Source: Candidatus Rokuibacteriota bacterium
Lineage (GTDB): Bacteria > Methylomirabilota > Methylomirabilia > Rokubacteriales > CSP1-6
Direction of reading: 5' to 3'
Assembly: GCA_016188005.1 (NCBI GenBank)
Contig: JACPIQ010000002.1
Span: 1-64,000 of the forward strand
Length of the DNA: 64,000 bases
Shown in pieces: positions 55,603 to 64,000 of this stretch. Every line of letters begins with the position of its first letter. The stretch's first letter is position 1. A program made the position numbers and the translations under genes. The notes under the pieces are model-generated. The model saw only the letters and a list, made by a program, of their open reading frames with translations. It searched no databases and was not told the DNA's origin.

Positions 55603-56868
55603 ATGGACGGCCGCGGCTACGCCCTCCAGCTGCGCATCGGCGCCTTCGTGGTGATCTCGCTCGTCGTCTTCCTGGGCATCATCTACCTCCTCGGCGCCCA
55701 GGCGCGGTACTTCGAGCGGAAGTACGACCTCGTCGCCGAGTTCATCGAGGTGGGCGGCCTCATCGAGGGGGCCACCGTGAGGCTGGCGGGTGTCCAGATC
55801 GGCCGCGTGACGCGCGTGGCGCTGGCCCCCCAGGCCGGCGGGAAAGTACGGGTCACGCTCACGATCGCGCGGCGCTTCTCGGACCGTATCCGCAAGAACT
55901 CGGAGGCGCGGATCGTGACCCAGGGGCTCCTGGGAGACAAGCTCGTGGAGATCACCATGGGCGCGCCCGACTCGCCGGCGCTCACGCCGGGCGAGGCCCT
56001 CCAGGCCCGCGAGCCGGTCGAGATGGGACGCATGGTCGCTGAGGGCACCGACACGCTCGCCGGGATCCGCAAGCTGGTGCTCTCGCTCCAGGCGAGCCTC
56101 GACCGGCTGGGCCAGGCGGGGACCCTCGAGGACCTGGGCGCCACGGTCAAGTCCACGCGCCGCGTCGCGGAGCAGCTCGAAGGGCTCGGGCGAGACGGCG
56201 CCCTGGGCGACCTGGGCGCGGCGGCACGCTCGGCCCGCCGGATCACGGAGCAGGTGGAGAAGGGCGGCGGGTGGCTGCACGCGCTCATCTACGAGGAACC
56301 CGAGACCCTGCGCCGTCTCAATGCTCTGCTCGCCTCGGCGCAAGAGATGCTGGCCCGGGCCGGGCAGGGGGAGAGCGCGGTCTCGCTCCTCCTCTCACCG
56401 GAGAGCGGCCGCGCGGTGCGCGGGCTCCTGGCCGCCATGGACGCGCTCGGGCGGGGCGCCGAGAAGTCTGGCAGCGGCGAGGGCCTGCTGCCGACGCTCC
56501 TCTTCGACCCCCAGTACAAGCCGGTGGTCGACGATCTCCAGACGGTGGCCCGCAACTTCCGCGAGCTCTCGGAGCGTCTCACCCAGGGGCAGGGGCTCCT
56601 CGCCGGTCTGCTCCGTGAGCCGGGCGACGGCCCGCTGGATCAGGCGGCGGCCGACTTCCGCGTGGCCATGGCGAACCTCCGGACCATCACCGACCGGCTC
56701 AAGGCCGGCGAGGGGACGCTGGGCGGCTTTCTCGAGGATCCCACCGTCTACGAGAACCTCGCCGCGTTCCTCGAAGGAGCGCAGCGGAGCTTCCTGTTGC
56801 GCGCGCTGATCCGGTCCACCCTCCAGGGCGGCGCGGCGCCCGGGCCGCCTGGAGCCGGCGGGCGCTGA
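55603..56868 (+). CDS. mlaD: MlaD/MCE family lipid-binding protein
   Basis: A 421-residue protein with one N-terminal membrane anchor (IGAFVVISLVVFLGIIYLLG) and one MCE domain (VGGLIEGATVRLAGVQIGRV near residues 48-67). A long alpha-helical region rich in leucine and glycine repeats (for example LEDLGATVKSTRRVAEQLEG) follows. MCE rings with long helices can form a bridge or tunnel across the periplasm. E. coli MlaD is 183 residues, so this longer form is more like PqiB-, YebT- or plant TGD2-type variants. GGGAGG precedes ATG 55603. The stop overlaps radA (TGATG). Confidence 0.9.
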   Translation: MDGRGYALQLRIGAFVVISLVVFLGIIYLLGAQARYFERKYDLVAEFIEVGGLIEGATVRLAGVQIGRVTRVALAPQAGGKVRVTLTIARRFSDRIRKNSEARIVTQGLLGDKLVEITMGAPDSPALTPGEALQAREPVEMGRMVAEGTDTLAGIRKLVLSLQASLDRLGQAGTLEDLGATVKSTRRVAEQLEGLGRDGALGDLGAAARSARRITEQVEKGGGWLHALIYEEPETLRRLNALLASAQEMLARAGQGESAVSLLLSPESGRAVRGLLAAMDALGRGAEKSGSGEGLLPTLLFDPQYKPVVDDLQTVARNFRELSERLTQGQGLLAGLLREPGDGPLDQAAADFRVAMANLRTITDRLKAGEGTLGGFLEDPTVYENLAAFLEGAQRSFLLRALIRSTLQGGAAPGPPGAGGR

Positions 56869-58232
56869 TGGCCAGGGACCGCTCGGTCTACCGTTGCCAG
56901 ACGTGCGGCTTCGCCGCCCCGAAGGCCGGCAGCTGCCCGGACTGCGCCCGGCAGGGCACGTTCGTGGCGCTGGTGGAGGAGCGCACCGCGCCCCCGCGCG
57001 GCGACCGCCCGCGACTCGCGGCCGGCGGCCGGCCCCAGCGCCTCAGCGAGATCCGCGTCGAGGGCGGCGAGCGGACCCAGACCGGCATCGGAGAGCTGGA
57101 CCGCGTCCTCGGCGGCGGCGTGGTCAAGGGCTCGCTGGTGCTGATCGGCGGCGACCCGGGGGTCGGCAAGAGCACGCTGCTGCTGCAGGCCAGCCGCGCG
57201 CTGGCCGAGCGCGGAGGCCCCGTGCTCTATGTCTCGGGCGAGGAGTCGGCTGGACAGATCAAGCTCCGCGCCGACCGGCTGGGCATCGCGGCTGACGAGC
57301 TCTACTTCCTGGCCGAGACGGATCTGGAGGTCATCGAGTCCCACGTGGCCGGGCTCGGGCCGCGCGTCCTCGTCGTGGACTCGATCCAGACGGTGTTCCT
57401 GCCCGACCTCGAATCGGCGCCGGGGAGCGTGAGTCAGGTGCGGGAGTGCGGCGGGCGGCTCATGCGCTCGGCCAAGACGACGGGCGTGGCGACCTTCCTC
57501 GTCGGGCACGTCACGAAGGACGGCGCGCTGGCGGGCCCGCGCGTCCTCGAGCACCTGGTGGACACGGTCCTGTACTTCGAGGGCGAGCGCCACCACGCGT
57601 ACCGGGTGCTGCGGGCGGTGAAGAACCGTTTCGGCTCCACCAACGAGATCGGGGTCTTCGAGATGGCCGACGGCAGGCTCGCCGAGGTCAGGAACCCCTC
57701 GGGTTTCTTTCTCTCCGAGCGGCCGAAAGGTGCGCCCGGGTCCGTGATCGTCTCGAGCCTCGAGGGGACGCGGCCGCTCCTGATGGAGCTGCAGGCCCTC
57801 GTGACCCCCGCCAACTTCGGCACGCCGCGCCGGACCGTGCTTGGCACCGATTACAACCGCGTCTGTCTGCTCCTCGCCGTGCTCGAGAAGCGCGTCGGGT
57901 TTCCGCTGCAGACCCAGGACGCCTTCGTCAACGTGGCAGGCGGGGGGCGGGTGTCGGAGCCCGCCGGGGATCTCGGCGTCGCCATCGCTGCGGCGTCGAG
58001 CTACCTGGATCGCCCGGTCCGCGGCGACCTGGTCGTGATGGGAGAGGTCGGGCTCACCGGCGAGGTGCGGGCCGTGTCGGGGCTACCGGTGCGGCTCCGG
58101 GAGGCGGCCGCCCTCGGCTTCTCGTTGGCGGTGGTCCCGCAGAACAACCTGGCCGCGGGGCAGGCCTATCCGCTGGAGGTGCAGGGGGTCGGATCCGTGG
58201 AAGAGGCGGTCAAGGCGCTTCTGGGAGCGTGA
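56868..58232 (+). CDS. radA: DNA repair protein RadA (Sms)
   Basis: A 454-residue RecA-like branch-migration ATPase used in recombination repair. It has a four-Cys zinc finger (YRCQTCGFAAPKAGSCPDCA), Walker A GGDPGVGKSTLLLQ near residue 94, YVSGEES near 122, the RadA-specific KNRFGSTNEIGVF near 251, and a C-terminal Lon-like domain (GDLGVAIAAASSYLDRPV). Length and order are standard. Confidence 0.96.
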   Translation: MARDRSVYRCQTCGFAAPKAGSCPDCARQGTFVALVEERTAPPRGDRPRLAAGGRPQRLSEIRVEGGERTQTGIGELDRVLGGGVVKGSLVLIGGDPGVGKSTLLLQASRALAERGGPVLYVSGEESAGQIKLRADRLGIAADELYFLAETDLEVIESHVAGLGPRVLVVDSIQTVFLPDLESAPGSVSQVRECGGRLMRSAKTTGVATFLVGHVTKDGALAGPRVLEHLVDTVLYFEGERHHAYRVLRAVKNRFGSTNEIGVFEMADGRLAEVRNPSGFFLSERPKGAPGSVIVSSLEGTRPLLMELQALVTPANFGTPRRTVLGTDYNRVCLLLAVLEKRVGFPLQTQDAFVNVAGGGRVSEPAGDLGVAIAAASSYLDRPVRGDLVVMGEVGLTGEVRAVSGLPVRLREAAALGFSLAVVPQNNLAAGQAYPLEVQGVGSVEEAVKALLGA

Positions 58233-58240
58233 GGCCTGCC

Positions 58241-59233
58241 ATGACCATCGTCATCGCCCGCTTGCTGGTCCTCGCCGTGGCCACCGGTGCGGGGCTCGCG
58301 CTGGGGCCCGCGGTGGGGGTGTCGGGGCCCAGCCCGTGGCTGGCCGCTGCCGGGCTGCTCGTGGGCATCCTGGCGGTGATCCTCGAGTGGCGCGGCCGGC
58401 AGGTCCCGGTGGAGCGGCTCTTCTGGGGCGCGACCGGGGGTGTCGTGGGCGTCCTCCTCGGGCTCGGCCTCGGAAGCGCGTTCGGCGCCGTGGTCCCCGG
58501 GGCGGCGACGCTGGGGCGCGGCCTCTTTGGCCTGCTGCTCGGCTACCTCGGCTGGGCGGTGGCGCTTGCCAAGGGGGAGGAGCTCGCGGGCGTGTCGGCC
58601 AGGCTCTTTCCCAAGGGCGGCTCGCAGAAGGGCGCCTGCAAGATCCTCGACACCTCGGTGATCATCGACGGTCGGGTGGCGGATGTGTGCGAGACCGGGT
58701 TCCTCGAAGGCACGCTGGTGGTGCCGCAATTCGTGCTGCGGGAGCTCCAGCAGATCGCCGACTCCGCGGATGGGCTCAAGCGCAACCGGGGCAAGCGCGG
58801 CTTCGACATCCTGCAGCGGCTCCAGCGCAACCCCAAGGTGGCCGTCCTGATCCTGGATCGGGATTTCCCCCAGGCCCGCGAGGTGGACCGCAAGCTCATC
58901 GAGCTGGCCCGCGCGCTGGACGGCACGGTGGTCACCAACGACTACAACCTGAACAAGGTCGCCGAGCTCTCGGGCGTGCCCGTGCTCAACCTCAACGAGC
59001 TCGCGAACGCGCTCAAGCCGGCCGTGCTCCCCGGGGAGACGCTGCACCTCTACGTGCTCAAGGAGGGCAAGGAGGCAGGGCAGGGAGTGGCTTACCTGGA
59101 CGACGGCACCATGGTGGTGGTCGATCACGGTCGCAAGCTCATCGGCCAGAGCGTGGACGCGACGGTGACGAGCGTGCTCCAGACGACGGCGGGCCGGATG
59201 ATCTTCGCCCGGCCGGCGCCGGCCGAGGAGTAG
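58241..59233 (+). CDS. PIN/TRAM domain membrane protein (YacL-like)
   Basis: A 330-residue protein with four N-terminal membrane helices and then a PIN nuclease-fold domain. The PIN domain holds acidic metal residues in LDTSVIIDGRVAD near residue 137, ELQQIADSAD, DRDFPQAREVDRK and TNDYNLNKVAELSGV. A C-terminal TRAM domain near 275-325 (GQGVAYLDDGTMVVVDHG) is likely to bind RNA. Relatives include Bacillus YacL and mycobacterial membrane PIN proteins; their RNA targets are not established. It lies 8 bp after radA and before ispD, the same neighbourhood as yacL. Confidence 0.9.
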   Translation: MTIVIARLLVLAVATGAGLALGPAVGVSGPSPWLAAAGLLVGILAVILEWRGRQVPVERLFWGATGGVVGVLLGLGLGSAFGAVVPGAATLGRGLFGLLLGYLGWAVALAKGEELAGVSARLFPKGGSQKGACKILDTSVIIDGRVADVCETGFLEGTLVVPQFVLRELQQIADSADGLKRNRGKRGFDILQRLQRNPKVAVLILDRDFPQAREVDRKLIELARALDGTVVTNDYNLNKVAELSGVPVLNLNELANALKPAVLPGETLHLYVLKEGKEAGQGVAYLDDGTMVVVDHGRKLIGQSVDATVTSVLQTTAGRMIFARPAPAEE

Positions 59234-59241
59234 CCCGAGCG

Positions 59242-60009
59242 ATGCCATCCAGCGGGCGCGCGCTCAGGGCAGCGGTCATCGTGCCGGCCGGGGGCACCGG
59301 CCTGCGCATGGGCGCGCGGGTGCCCAAGCAGTATCTCGCGCTGAGGGGCGTCCCACTCCTGGTCCATACCCTGCGCGCGCTGGCGCGCGCCCGCGCCGTC
59401 GCCGGGATCGTCGTCGCCGCGCCCCGCGACAGCCTTCGGTCGACGGAGCGCCTGCTCCGGCGTCACAGGGTGCCGAAGGTGGTCAGGGTGGTGGCGGGGG
59501 GAGCCGAGCGGCAGGAGTCGGTCTGGCTCGGCCTGCAAGCGGTCCCGGCCGGTCTCGAGTGGGTCGTGGTGCACGACGCGGTCCGGCCCTTCGTCGTGCC
59601 GGACCTGGTCGAGCGTGTCCTGGCGGCGGCGGCGGTCCCCGGCGCGGCGACCTGCGGGATCCCCGTGCGGGACACGGTCAAGAGGGTGCGCGGGTCGAGC
59701 GTCGAGGCCACGCTGGACCGGGAGGGGCTGTGGCTCGTCCAGACACCGCAGGCCTTCAGCCGTCAGCTCCTGTGGGAGGCCCACGACAAGGCACGCCGCG
59801 ACGGCTACTCGGGGACCGACGACGCCGTGCTCGCCGAGCGGCTGGGCGCCCGGGTCGCCATGGTCCCGGGACTCCCGCAGAACCTGAAGATCACCACCCC
59901 CGCCGACCTGATCACCGCCCGGCTGTGGATGCGCGCCCCGATGAGCGCCGGAGGCGCGAAGAGGCCCAACCGCAACGCGGTCGGGTCCACGCGCGACGGA
60001 CGGCCATGA
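59242..60009 (+). CDS. ispD: 2-C-methyl-D-erythritol 4-phosphate cytidylyltransferase with repeat-derived C-terminal tail
   Basis: A 255-residue enzyme of the MEP isoprenoid pathway that makes CDP-methylerythritol. It has the CTP-binding VPAGGTGLRMGARVPKQYL near residue 15, VHDAVRPFV near 113 and TPQAFSRQLLWEAH near 165. GTDDAVLAERLG and KITTPADLITAR precede the end of the fold. The last 25 or so residues (from MRAPMSAGGAKRPN) are encoded by a type B repeat and have no counterpart in normal IspD, which usually ends near the ITTPxDL segment. The stop overlaps ispF. Confidence 0.95.
   Translation: MPSSGRALRAAVIVPAGGTGLRMGARVPKQYLALRGVPLLVHTLRALARARAVAGIVVAAPRDSLRSTERLLRRHRVPKVVRVVAGGAERQESVWLGLQAVPAGLEWVVVHDAVRPFVVPDLVERVLAAAAVPGAATCGIPVRDTVKRVRGSSVEATLDREGLWLVQTPQAFSRQLLWEAHDKARRDGYSGTDDAVLAERLGARVAMVPGLPQNLKITTPADLITARLWMRAPMSAGGAKRPNRNAVGSTRDGRP
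59933..59991 (+). repeat. Dispersed repeat type B, copy 3, inside the ispD reading frame
   Basis: The 3' end of ispD is a type B repeat (GCGCCCCGATGAGCG to GGTCCACG) with hairpin GCGCCggaGGCGC at 59945-59957, as in copy 1. The frame stays open through it and stops 18 bases later at the ispF start. Confidence 0.8.
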
Positions 60010-60488
60010 CGCGGATGGGGCTCGGATTCGATCTGCATCCCCTGGTGGACGGACGCCAGCTCGTCCTCGGGGGGATCACGGTGCCCGCCTCCCGCGGTCT
60101 CGGCGGACACTCGGACGCCGACGTACTCACCCACGCCGTCTGCGAGGCCCTGCTCGGCGCCCTTGCGCTGGGAGACCTGGGTCGGCTCTTCCCGGACACC
60201 GACGAGCGCTATCGCGGGGTATCGAGCCTCGTGCTGCTCCGGGGCGTGATGGACCTCGTGCGGGCCCGCGGCGGGCGCCTGGTCAACGTGGACGCCACGG
60301 TCATCTGCCAGGCGCCCCGGCTGTCGGCCTTCCTGCCCGACATGGCCACACTGCTGGCGGCGACGCTCGCGGTTGAGCCCGAGTGCGTGAGCGTCAAGGC
60401 CAAGAGCCCCGAGCAACTGGGCCTCCTCGGCCGCGAAGAGGGAATCGCCGCGCTCGCCGTCGCATCGGTGGCCGTGACACCTCGGTAG
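60006..60488 (+). CDS. ispF: 2-C-methyl-D-erythritol 2,4-cyclodiphosphate synthase
   Basis: A 160-residue trimeric zinc enzyme of the MEP pathway. Zinc ligands are in GFDLHPL (Asp9, His11) and the conserved GGHSDADVLTHAVCEALLGA near residue 34. LFPDTDERYRG and VKAKSPEQLGLLGREEGIAA follow as expected. ATG overlaps the ispD stop. Confidence 0.96.
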   Translation: MTRMGLGFDLHPLVDGRQLVLGGITVPASRGLGGHSDADVLTHAVCEALLGALALGDLGRLFPDTDERYRGVSSLVLLRGVMDLVRARGGRLVNVDATVICQAPRLSAFLPDMATLLAATLAVEPECVSVKAKSPEQLGLLGREEGIAALAVASVAVTPR

Positions 60489-60504
60489 AGATCAGGAGGC
60501 GGGG

Positions 60505-61935
60505 GTGGGACTCAGGATCTTCAACTCGCTCACTCGACGGAAAGAGGAGTTCACCTCGCTCACGCCGGGGGAGGTGCGGATGTACGTGTGCGGGGTCACC
60601 GTGTACGACATCTCGCACGTCGGACATGCCCGGAGCGCCCTGGCCTTCGACGTGATCCGGCGCTACCTGCGCTTCAAGGGCTACCGTGTGCAGTTCGTCA
60701 AGAACTTCACGGACGTGGACGACAAGATCATCAAGCGGGCCGCACAGGAGGGCGTCTCCTCCCAGGAGATCTCCGAGCGCTACATCGCCGAGTACCGGGC
60801 CGACATGGCCTCCCTCGGCGTGCTTCCCGGGGACGTGGAGCCCAAGGCGACCGAGCATATACCGCAGATGATCGCGCTGATCGAGCGGCTCGTGGCCAGA
60901 GGGCTGGCGTACGCTGTGGACGGAGACGTCTACTTCGAGATCCGGCGATTCCCGGCCTACGGGCAACTCTCGGGGAAGAACCTCGAGGAGCTCCTCGCCG
61001 GCGCCCGCGTGGAGGTCGATGACCGCAAGCGGGATCCCCGGGACTTCGCACTGTGGAAGTCGACCAAGCCGGGGGAGCCCTCGTGGCCGAGCCCGTGGGG
61101 TCCCGGGCGGCCCGGCTGGCACATCGAGTGCTCCGCCATGTCCATGCAGTACCTGGGGGAATCCTTCGACATCCACGGGGGCGGCGAAGACCTCATCTTT
61201 CCGCATCACGAGTGCGAGATTGCCCAGGCCGAGGGCGCCAGCGGGAAGCGCTTCGTCCGCTACTGGATCCACAACGGCTTCGTGAACTTCGGCGACCAGA
61301 AGATGTCCAAGTCCCTGGGCAACACGCTCACCATCAGGGACCTGGTGGGGCGCCACGACGCGGAGGCCATGCGCCTGTACCTGCTCGGCACACACTACCG
61401 TCACCCGCTCGAGTTCAGCGACGAGCGCATCGCCGAGGCGGCGCGGGCCGTCGAGCGGCTGCGCGGCCTCGTCGCGGAAGCCGACCGGCTTGCCGCGAAG
61501 GGGACGCCCGCGCCGGGCCCCGGCCTCGGCCTCTTCGAGGATGTGGCCCAGCATCGCGCGCGCTTCGAGGCAGCCCTGGACGACGACTTCAACACGCCGC
61601 AGGCGCTCGGCGCTCTCTTCGACCTCGCCCGGCGGCTGCAGACGGCGCGGACCGACGTGTCCGAGGGTCGCGCCGGCGCCGGAGCGTTCCTCGTGGGCGT
61701 GGGGGAGCTCGTGACGCTGGGCCGCGTCCTGGGGCTCCTCGAGGGGAAGGCGCAGCCGGCCCCGGCCCTCGAGCCCCAGACCAGGGCGCGCATCGAGTCG
61801 CTGGTGTGGCTGCGCCAGGCGGCGCGAAAGGCGCGCGACTTCGCCGAGGCTGACCGGCTGCGGGCGGAGCTGGAGCGGATGGGGGTGGTGGTCGAGGACG
61901 CCCGCGATGGCAGCACGTGGAAGCTCCGCCGGTGA
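60505..61935 (+). CDS. cysS: Cysteinyl-tRNA synthetase
   Basis: A 476-residue class I synthetase. Zinc-binding Cys in YVCGVTVYDISHVGHAR near residue 29 includes the HIGH-type motif HVGH. NFTDVDDKIIKRA, HIECSAMSMQYLG, DIHGGGEDLIFPHHECEIAQ and KMSKSLGN near 269 complete the catalytic domain. The start is GTG 60505 behind AGGAGG. The stop overlaps rlmB. Confidence 0.97.
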   Translation: MGLRIFNSLTRRKEEFTSLTPGEVRMYVCGVTVYDISHVGHARSALAFDVIRRYLRFKGYRVQFVKNFTDVDDKIIKRAAQEGVSSQEISERYIAEYRADMASLGVLPGDVEPKATEHIPQMIALIERLVARGLAYAVDGDVYFEIRRFPAYGQLSGKNLEELLAGARVEVDDRKRDPRDFALWKSTKPGEPSWPSPWGPGRPGWHIECSAMSMQYLGESFDIHGGGEDLIFPHHECEIAQAEGASGKRFVRYWIHNGFVNFGDQKMSKSLGNTLTIRDLVGRHDAEAMRLYLLGTHYRHPLEFSDERIAEAARAVERLRGLVAEADRLAAKGTPAPGPGLGLFEDVAQHRARFEAALDDDFNTPQALGALFDLARRLQTARTDVSEGRAGAGAFLVGVGELVTLGRVLGLLEGKAQPAPALEPQTRARIESLVWLRQAARKARDFAEADRLRAELERMGVVVEDARDGSTWKLRR

Positions 61936-62699
61936 ACACTCGAGAGCCGGCGCCGCTCTGGGGGCGCAACCCCGTGCTCGAGCTGCTGCGGGCCGAGGGC
62001 CGGCGGGTGGAGGAGATCGCCATCCTGGCGGAGGGGCGCGGACCCGCGCTGCAAGAGCTCCTGACGCTGGCGCGGAGCCAGAACGTCAAGGTCTCGTACC
62101 GCACGCGCGATCAGCTGACAGCCATGGCCGGGACGCCTCACCATCAGGGCGTCGTCGCCCGGGTTGCGGAGGCCACCTACGCGACTCTCGGGGAGCTGCT
62201 GGCGGTCCCCGCGGCGCGGCGCGAGCCGGCGTTCTTCCTGGTGCTGGATCGGGTCCAGGATCCGCGCAATCTCGGGGCGGTGCTGAGAACCGCCGAGGCC
62301 ACGGGAGTGCACGGTCTCATCCTCCCGAGGCACCAGGCGGTGGGGCTCACGGCGGCGGTGGCCAAGGCGGCCATGGGGGCGGTCGAGCACCTGGCCGTGG
62401 CGAGAGAAACGAACATCGTCCAGGTGCTCGAGACCCTCAAGAGGGAGTCCCTGTGGGTCATGGGCGCGGCCGAGCAGGGCGGCAAGGCGCCCTGGAGCGT
62501 GGACCTGGCCGGGCCGCTCTGCCTCGTGCTCGGGGGGGAAGGGGAGGGGCTCCGGCCGCTGGTGGCGCGGAGCTGCCACGAACTCCTCACCCTGCCGATG
62601 AAGGGGAAGATCGGGTCGCTGAACGTCTCCGCGGCTGCCGCGGCCCTCTGCTACGAGGTGCTGCGGCAGCGGAGCCTCGGGTCTGGAAAAAGCGCTTGA
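61932..62699 (+). CDS. rlmB: TrmH/RlmB family 23S rRNA (guanosine-2'-O-)-methyltransferase
   Basis: A 255-residue SPOUT methyltransferase. A substrate-binding N-terminal domain (WGRNPVLELLRAEGRRVEEI) is followed by the knotted domain with LDRVQDPRNLGAVLRTAEAT near residue 103, LVLGGEGEGLRPL near 196 and IGSLNVSAAAAALCYEVLR at the end. The motif set fits RlmB, which methylates G2251 of 23S rRNA; TrmH-type tRNA activity is less likely. GTG 61932 overlaps the cysS stop (GTGA). The stop codon lies in the -35 box of the tRNA promoter. Confidence 0.93.
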   Translation: MNTREPAPLWGRNPVLELLRAEGRRVEEIAILAEGRGPALQELLTLARSQNVKVSYRTRDQLTAMAGTPHHQGVVARVAEATYATLGELLAVPAARREPAFFLVLDRVQDPRNLGAVLRTAEATGVHGLILPRHQAVGLTAAVAKAAMGAVEHLAVARETNIVQVLETLKRESLWVMGAAEQGGKAPWSVDLAGPLCLVLGGEGEGLRPLVARSCHELLTLPMKGKIGSLNVSAAAAALCYEVLRQRSLGSGKSA

Positions 62700-62724
62700 C
62701 TTCCGATATCCTCGAAACTAAAGT
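62696..62724 (+). promoter_or_regulatory. Sigma70-type promoter of the tRNA-tuf operon
   Basis: TTGACT (62696-62701) and TAAAGT (62719-62724) with a 17-bp spacer, 15 bp before the first tRNA. The -35 overlaps the rlmB stop codon. Confidence 0.75.
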
Positions 62725-62738
62725 GAAGTTTTGCGACT

Positions 62739-62813
62739 GCTGGCGTAGCTCAGGGGAAGAGCAACTGCCTTGTAAGCAGTGGGTCGGGGGTTCAAATCCT
62801 CCCGCCAGCGCCA
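62739..62813 (+). tRNA. tRNA-Thr (anticodon TGT)
   Basis: Acceptor GCTGGCG pairs with CGCCAGC (62803-62809), D-stem GCTC/GAGC, anticodon stem ACTGC/GCAGT with loop CTTGTAA, and T-arm GTTCAAAT. CCA is encoded (62811-62813). First of four tRNAs in front of tuf. Confidence 0.96.
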
Positions 62814-62847
62814 GCGTTTCCGGGGAGTTGTCGTCCGGGGAACGGGC

Positions 62848-62933
62848 GGGGAGATACCCAAGTGGCCAAAGGGGGCAGACTGTAAATCTGCTGGCGCACG
62901 CCTTCGGGGGTTCAAATCCTCCTCTCCCCACCA
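62848..62933 (+). tRNA. tRNA-Tyr (anticodon GTA)
   Basis: Class II tRNA with long variable arm. Acceptor GGGGAGA pairs with TCTCCCC (62923-62929), anticodon stem GCAGA/TCTGC with loop CTGTAAA, T-loop GTTCAAAT, CCA encoded at 62931-62933. Confidence 0.96.
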
Positions 62934-62972
62934 CTTTTCTCGCGGGGGCTGGGAAGCGCGCCGAACGGGCAG

Positions 62973-63047
62973 GCGGGAATAGCTCAGCGGTAGAGCGCCA
63001 GCCTTCCAAGCTGGGGGTCGCGGGTTCGAATACCGTTTCCCGCTCCA
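62973..63047 (+). tRNA. tRNA-Gly (anticodon TCC)
   Basis: Acceptor GCGGGAA pairs with TTCCCGC (63037-63043), D-stem GCTC/GAGC, anticodon stem CCAGC/GCTGG with loop CTTCCAA, T-loop GTTCGAAT, CCA encoded at 63045-63047. Confidence 0.96.
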
Positions 63048-63091
63048 TCGGCTCTTCCGCGGCGCGAGGCACGACCGGGGTCAGCATTCGG

Positions 63092-63167
<76 letters not shown>

Positions 63168-63216
63168 CTTAATACGGCCAAACTCAGCGCGGCAGCACCT
63201 GGAGGAGGAGGCTCCG

Positions 63217-64000
<784 letters not shown>

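Overview
The window is about 64 kb of very GC-rich bacterial chromosome (roughly 70% G+C by eye), densely packed, with most genes on the plus strand. Many genes overlap by ATGA, GTGA or TGATG, which indicates long, translationally coupled operons. An Mla-type lipid transport set, lipoproteins, a cytosolic-type NagZ and a SurA-like chaperone suggest a Gram-negative cell. The split F-ATPase operon, the short-form HisG, the lone nuoLMN block and the composition would fit an uncultivated high-GC lineage such as Methylomirabilota/Rokubacteria or a deltaproteobacterium-like group. That placement is inference, not a measured result.

Region by region. 1-6.5 kb: tail of a sodium:solute symporter ending inside a small inverted-repeat (MITE-like) element, a CDF metal transporter, then a peptidoglycan-salvage locus (namZ-like, MFS transporter and nagZ on the minus strand; murQ divergent). 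6.6-9.5 kb: a 7TM/double-GAF sensor, an internally deleted duplicate of it, and a formate/nitrite transporter remnant. 9.6-13.5 kb: SDR, acyl-CoA dehydrogenase and a crotonase-fold protein, an MFS remnant and a gamma-carbonic anhydrase. 13.6-16.5 kb: type III polyketide synthase, methyltransferase and FAD reductase. 16.6-18.6 kb: M23 peptidase and GlcG/HbpS-like protein. 18.7-23.5 kb: nuoL-nuoM-nuoN behind a clear sigma70-type promoter. 23.8-35.7 kb: a glycerol-phosphate operon (HAD phosphatase, glpD, ugpBAE, glycerophosphodiesterase, glpK) continuing into an Fe3+-type ABC transporter whose ATPase is the only one in the operon.

35.9-37.6 kb: membrane part of an ATP synthase (atpZ, atpI-like, atpB, atpE) followed by rex. 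38.3-46.6 kb: mfd, a SurA-like lipoprotein, rho, rpmE, prfA, prmC. 46.6-53.6 kb: murA and a histidine operon (hisG-D-B-H-A-F-IE, no hisC). 53.6-56.9 kb: lipoprotein and mlaE-F-D. 56.9-62.7 kb: radA, PIN/TRAM protein, ispD, ispF, cysS, rlmB, in nearly the order seen around radA-yacL-ispDF-cysS-rlmB in Bacillus. 62.7-64 kb: tRNA-Thr(TGT), tRNA-Tyr, tRNA-Gly, tRNA-Thr(GGT) and a disrupted, cut-off tuf gene.

The least ordinary content is a set of short dispersed repeats inside operons, placed at or just after stop codons. One type (10404-10530, 23544-23784) has terminal inverted repeats. A second (11748-11808, 47905-48099, and inverted inside the 23.6 kb element) is read in frame into the N-terminus of HisG. 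A third (30284, 50686, 59933) keeps a small hairpin by paired base changes and supplies the C-terminal tail of IspD. No CRISPR array, prophage or recognisable defence system was seen.
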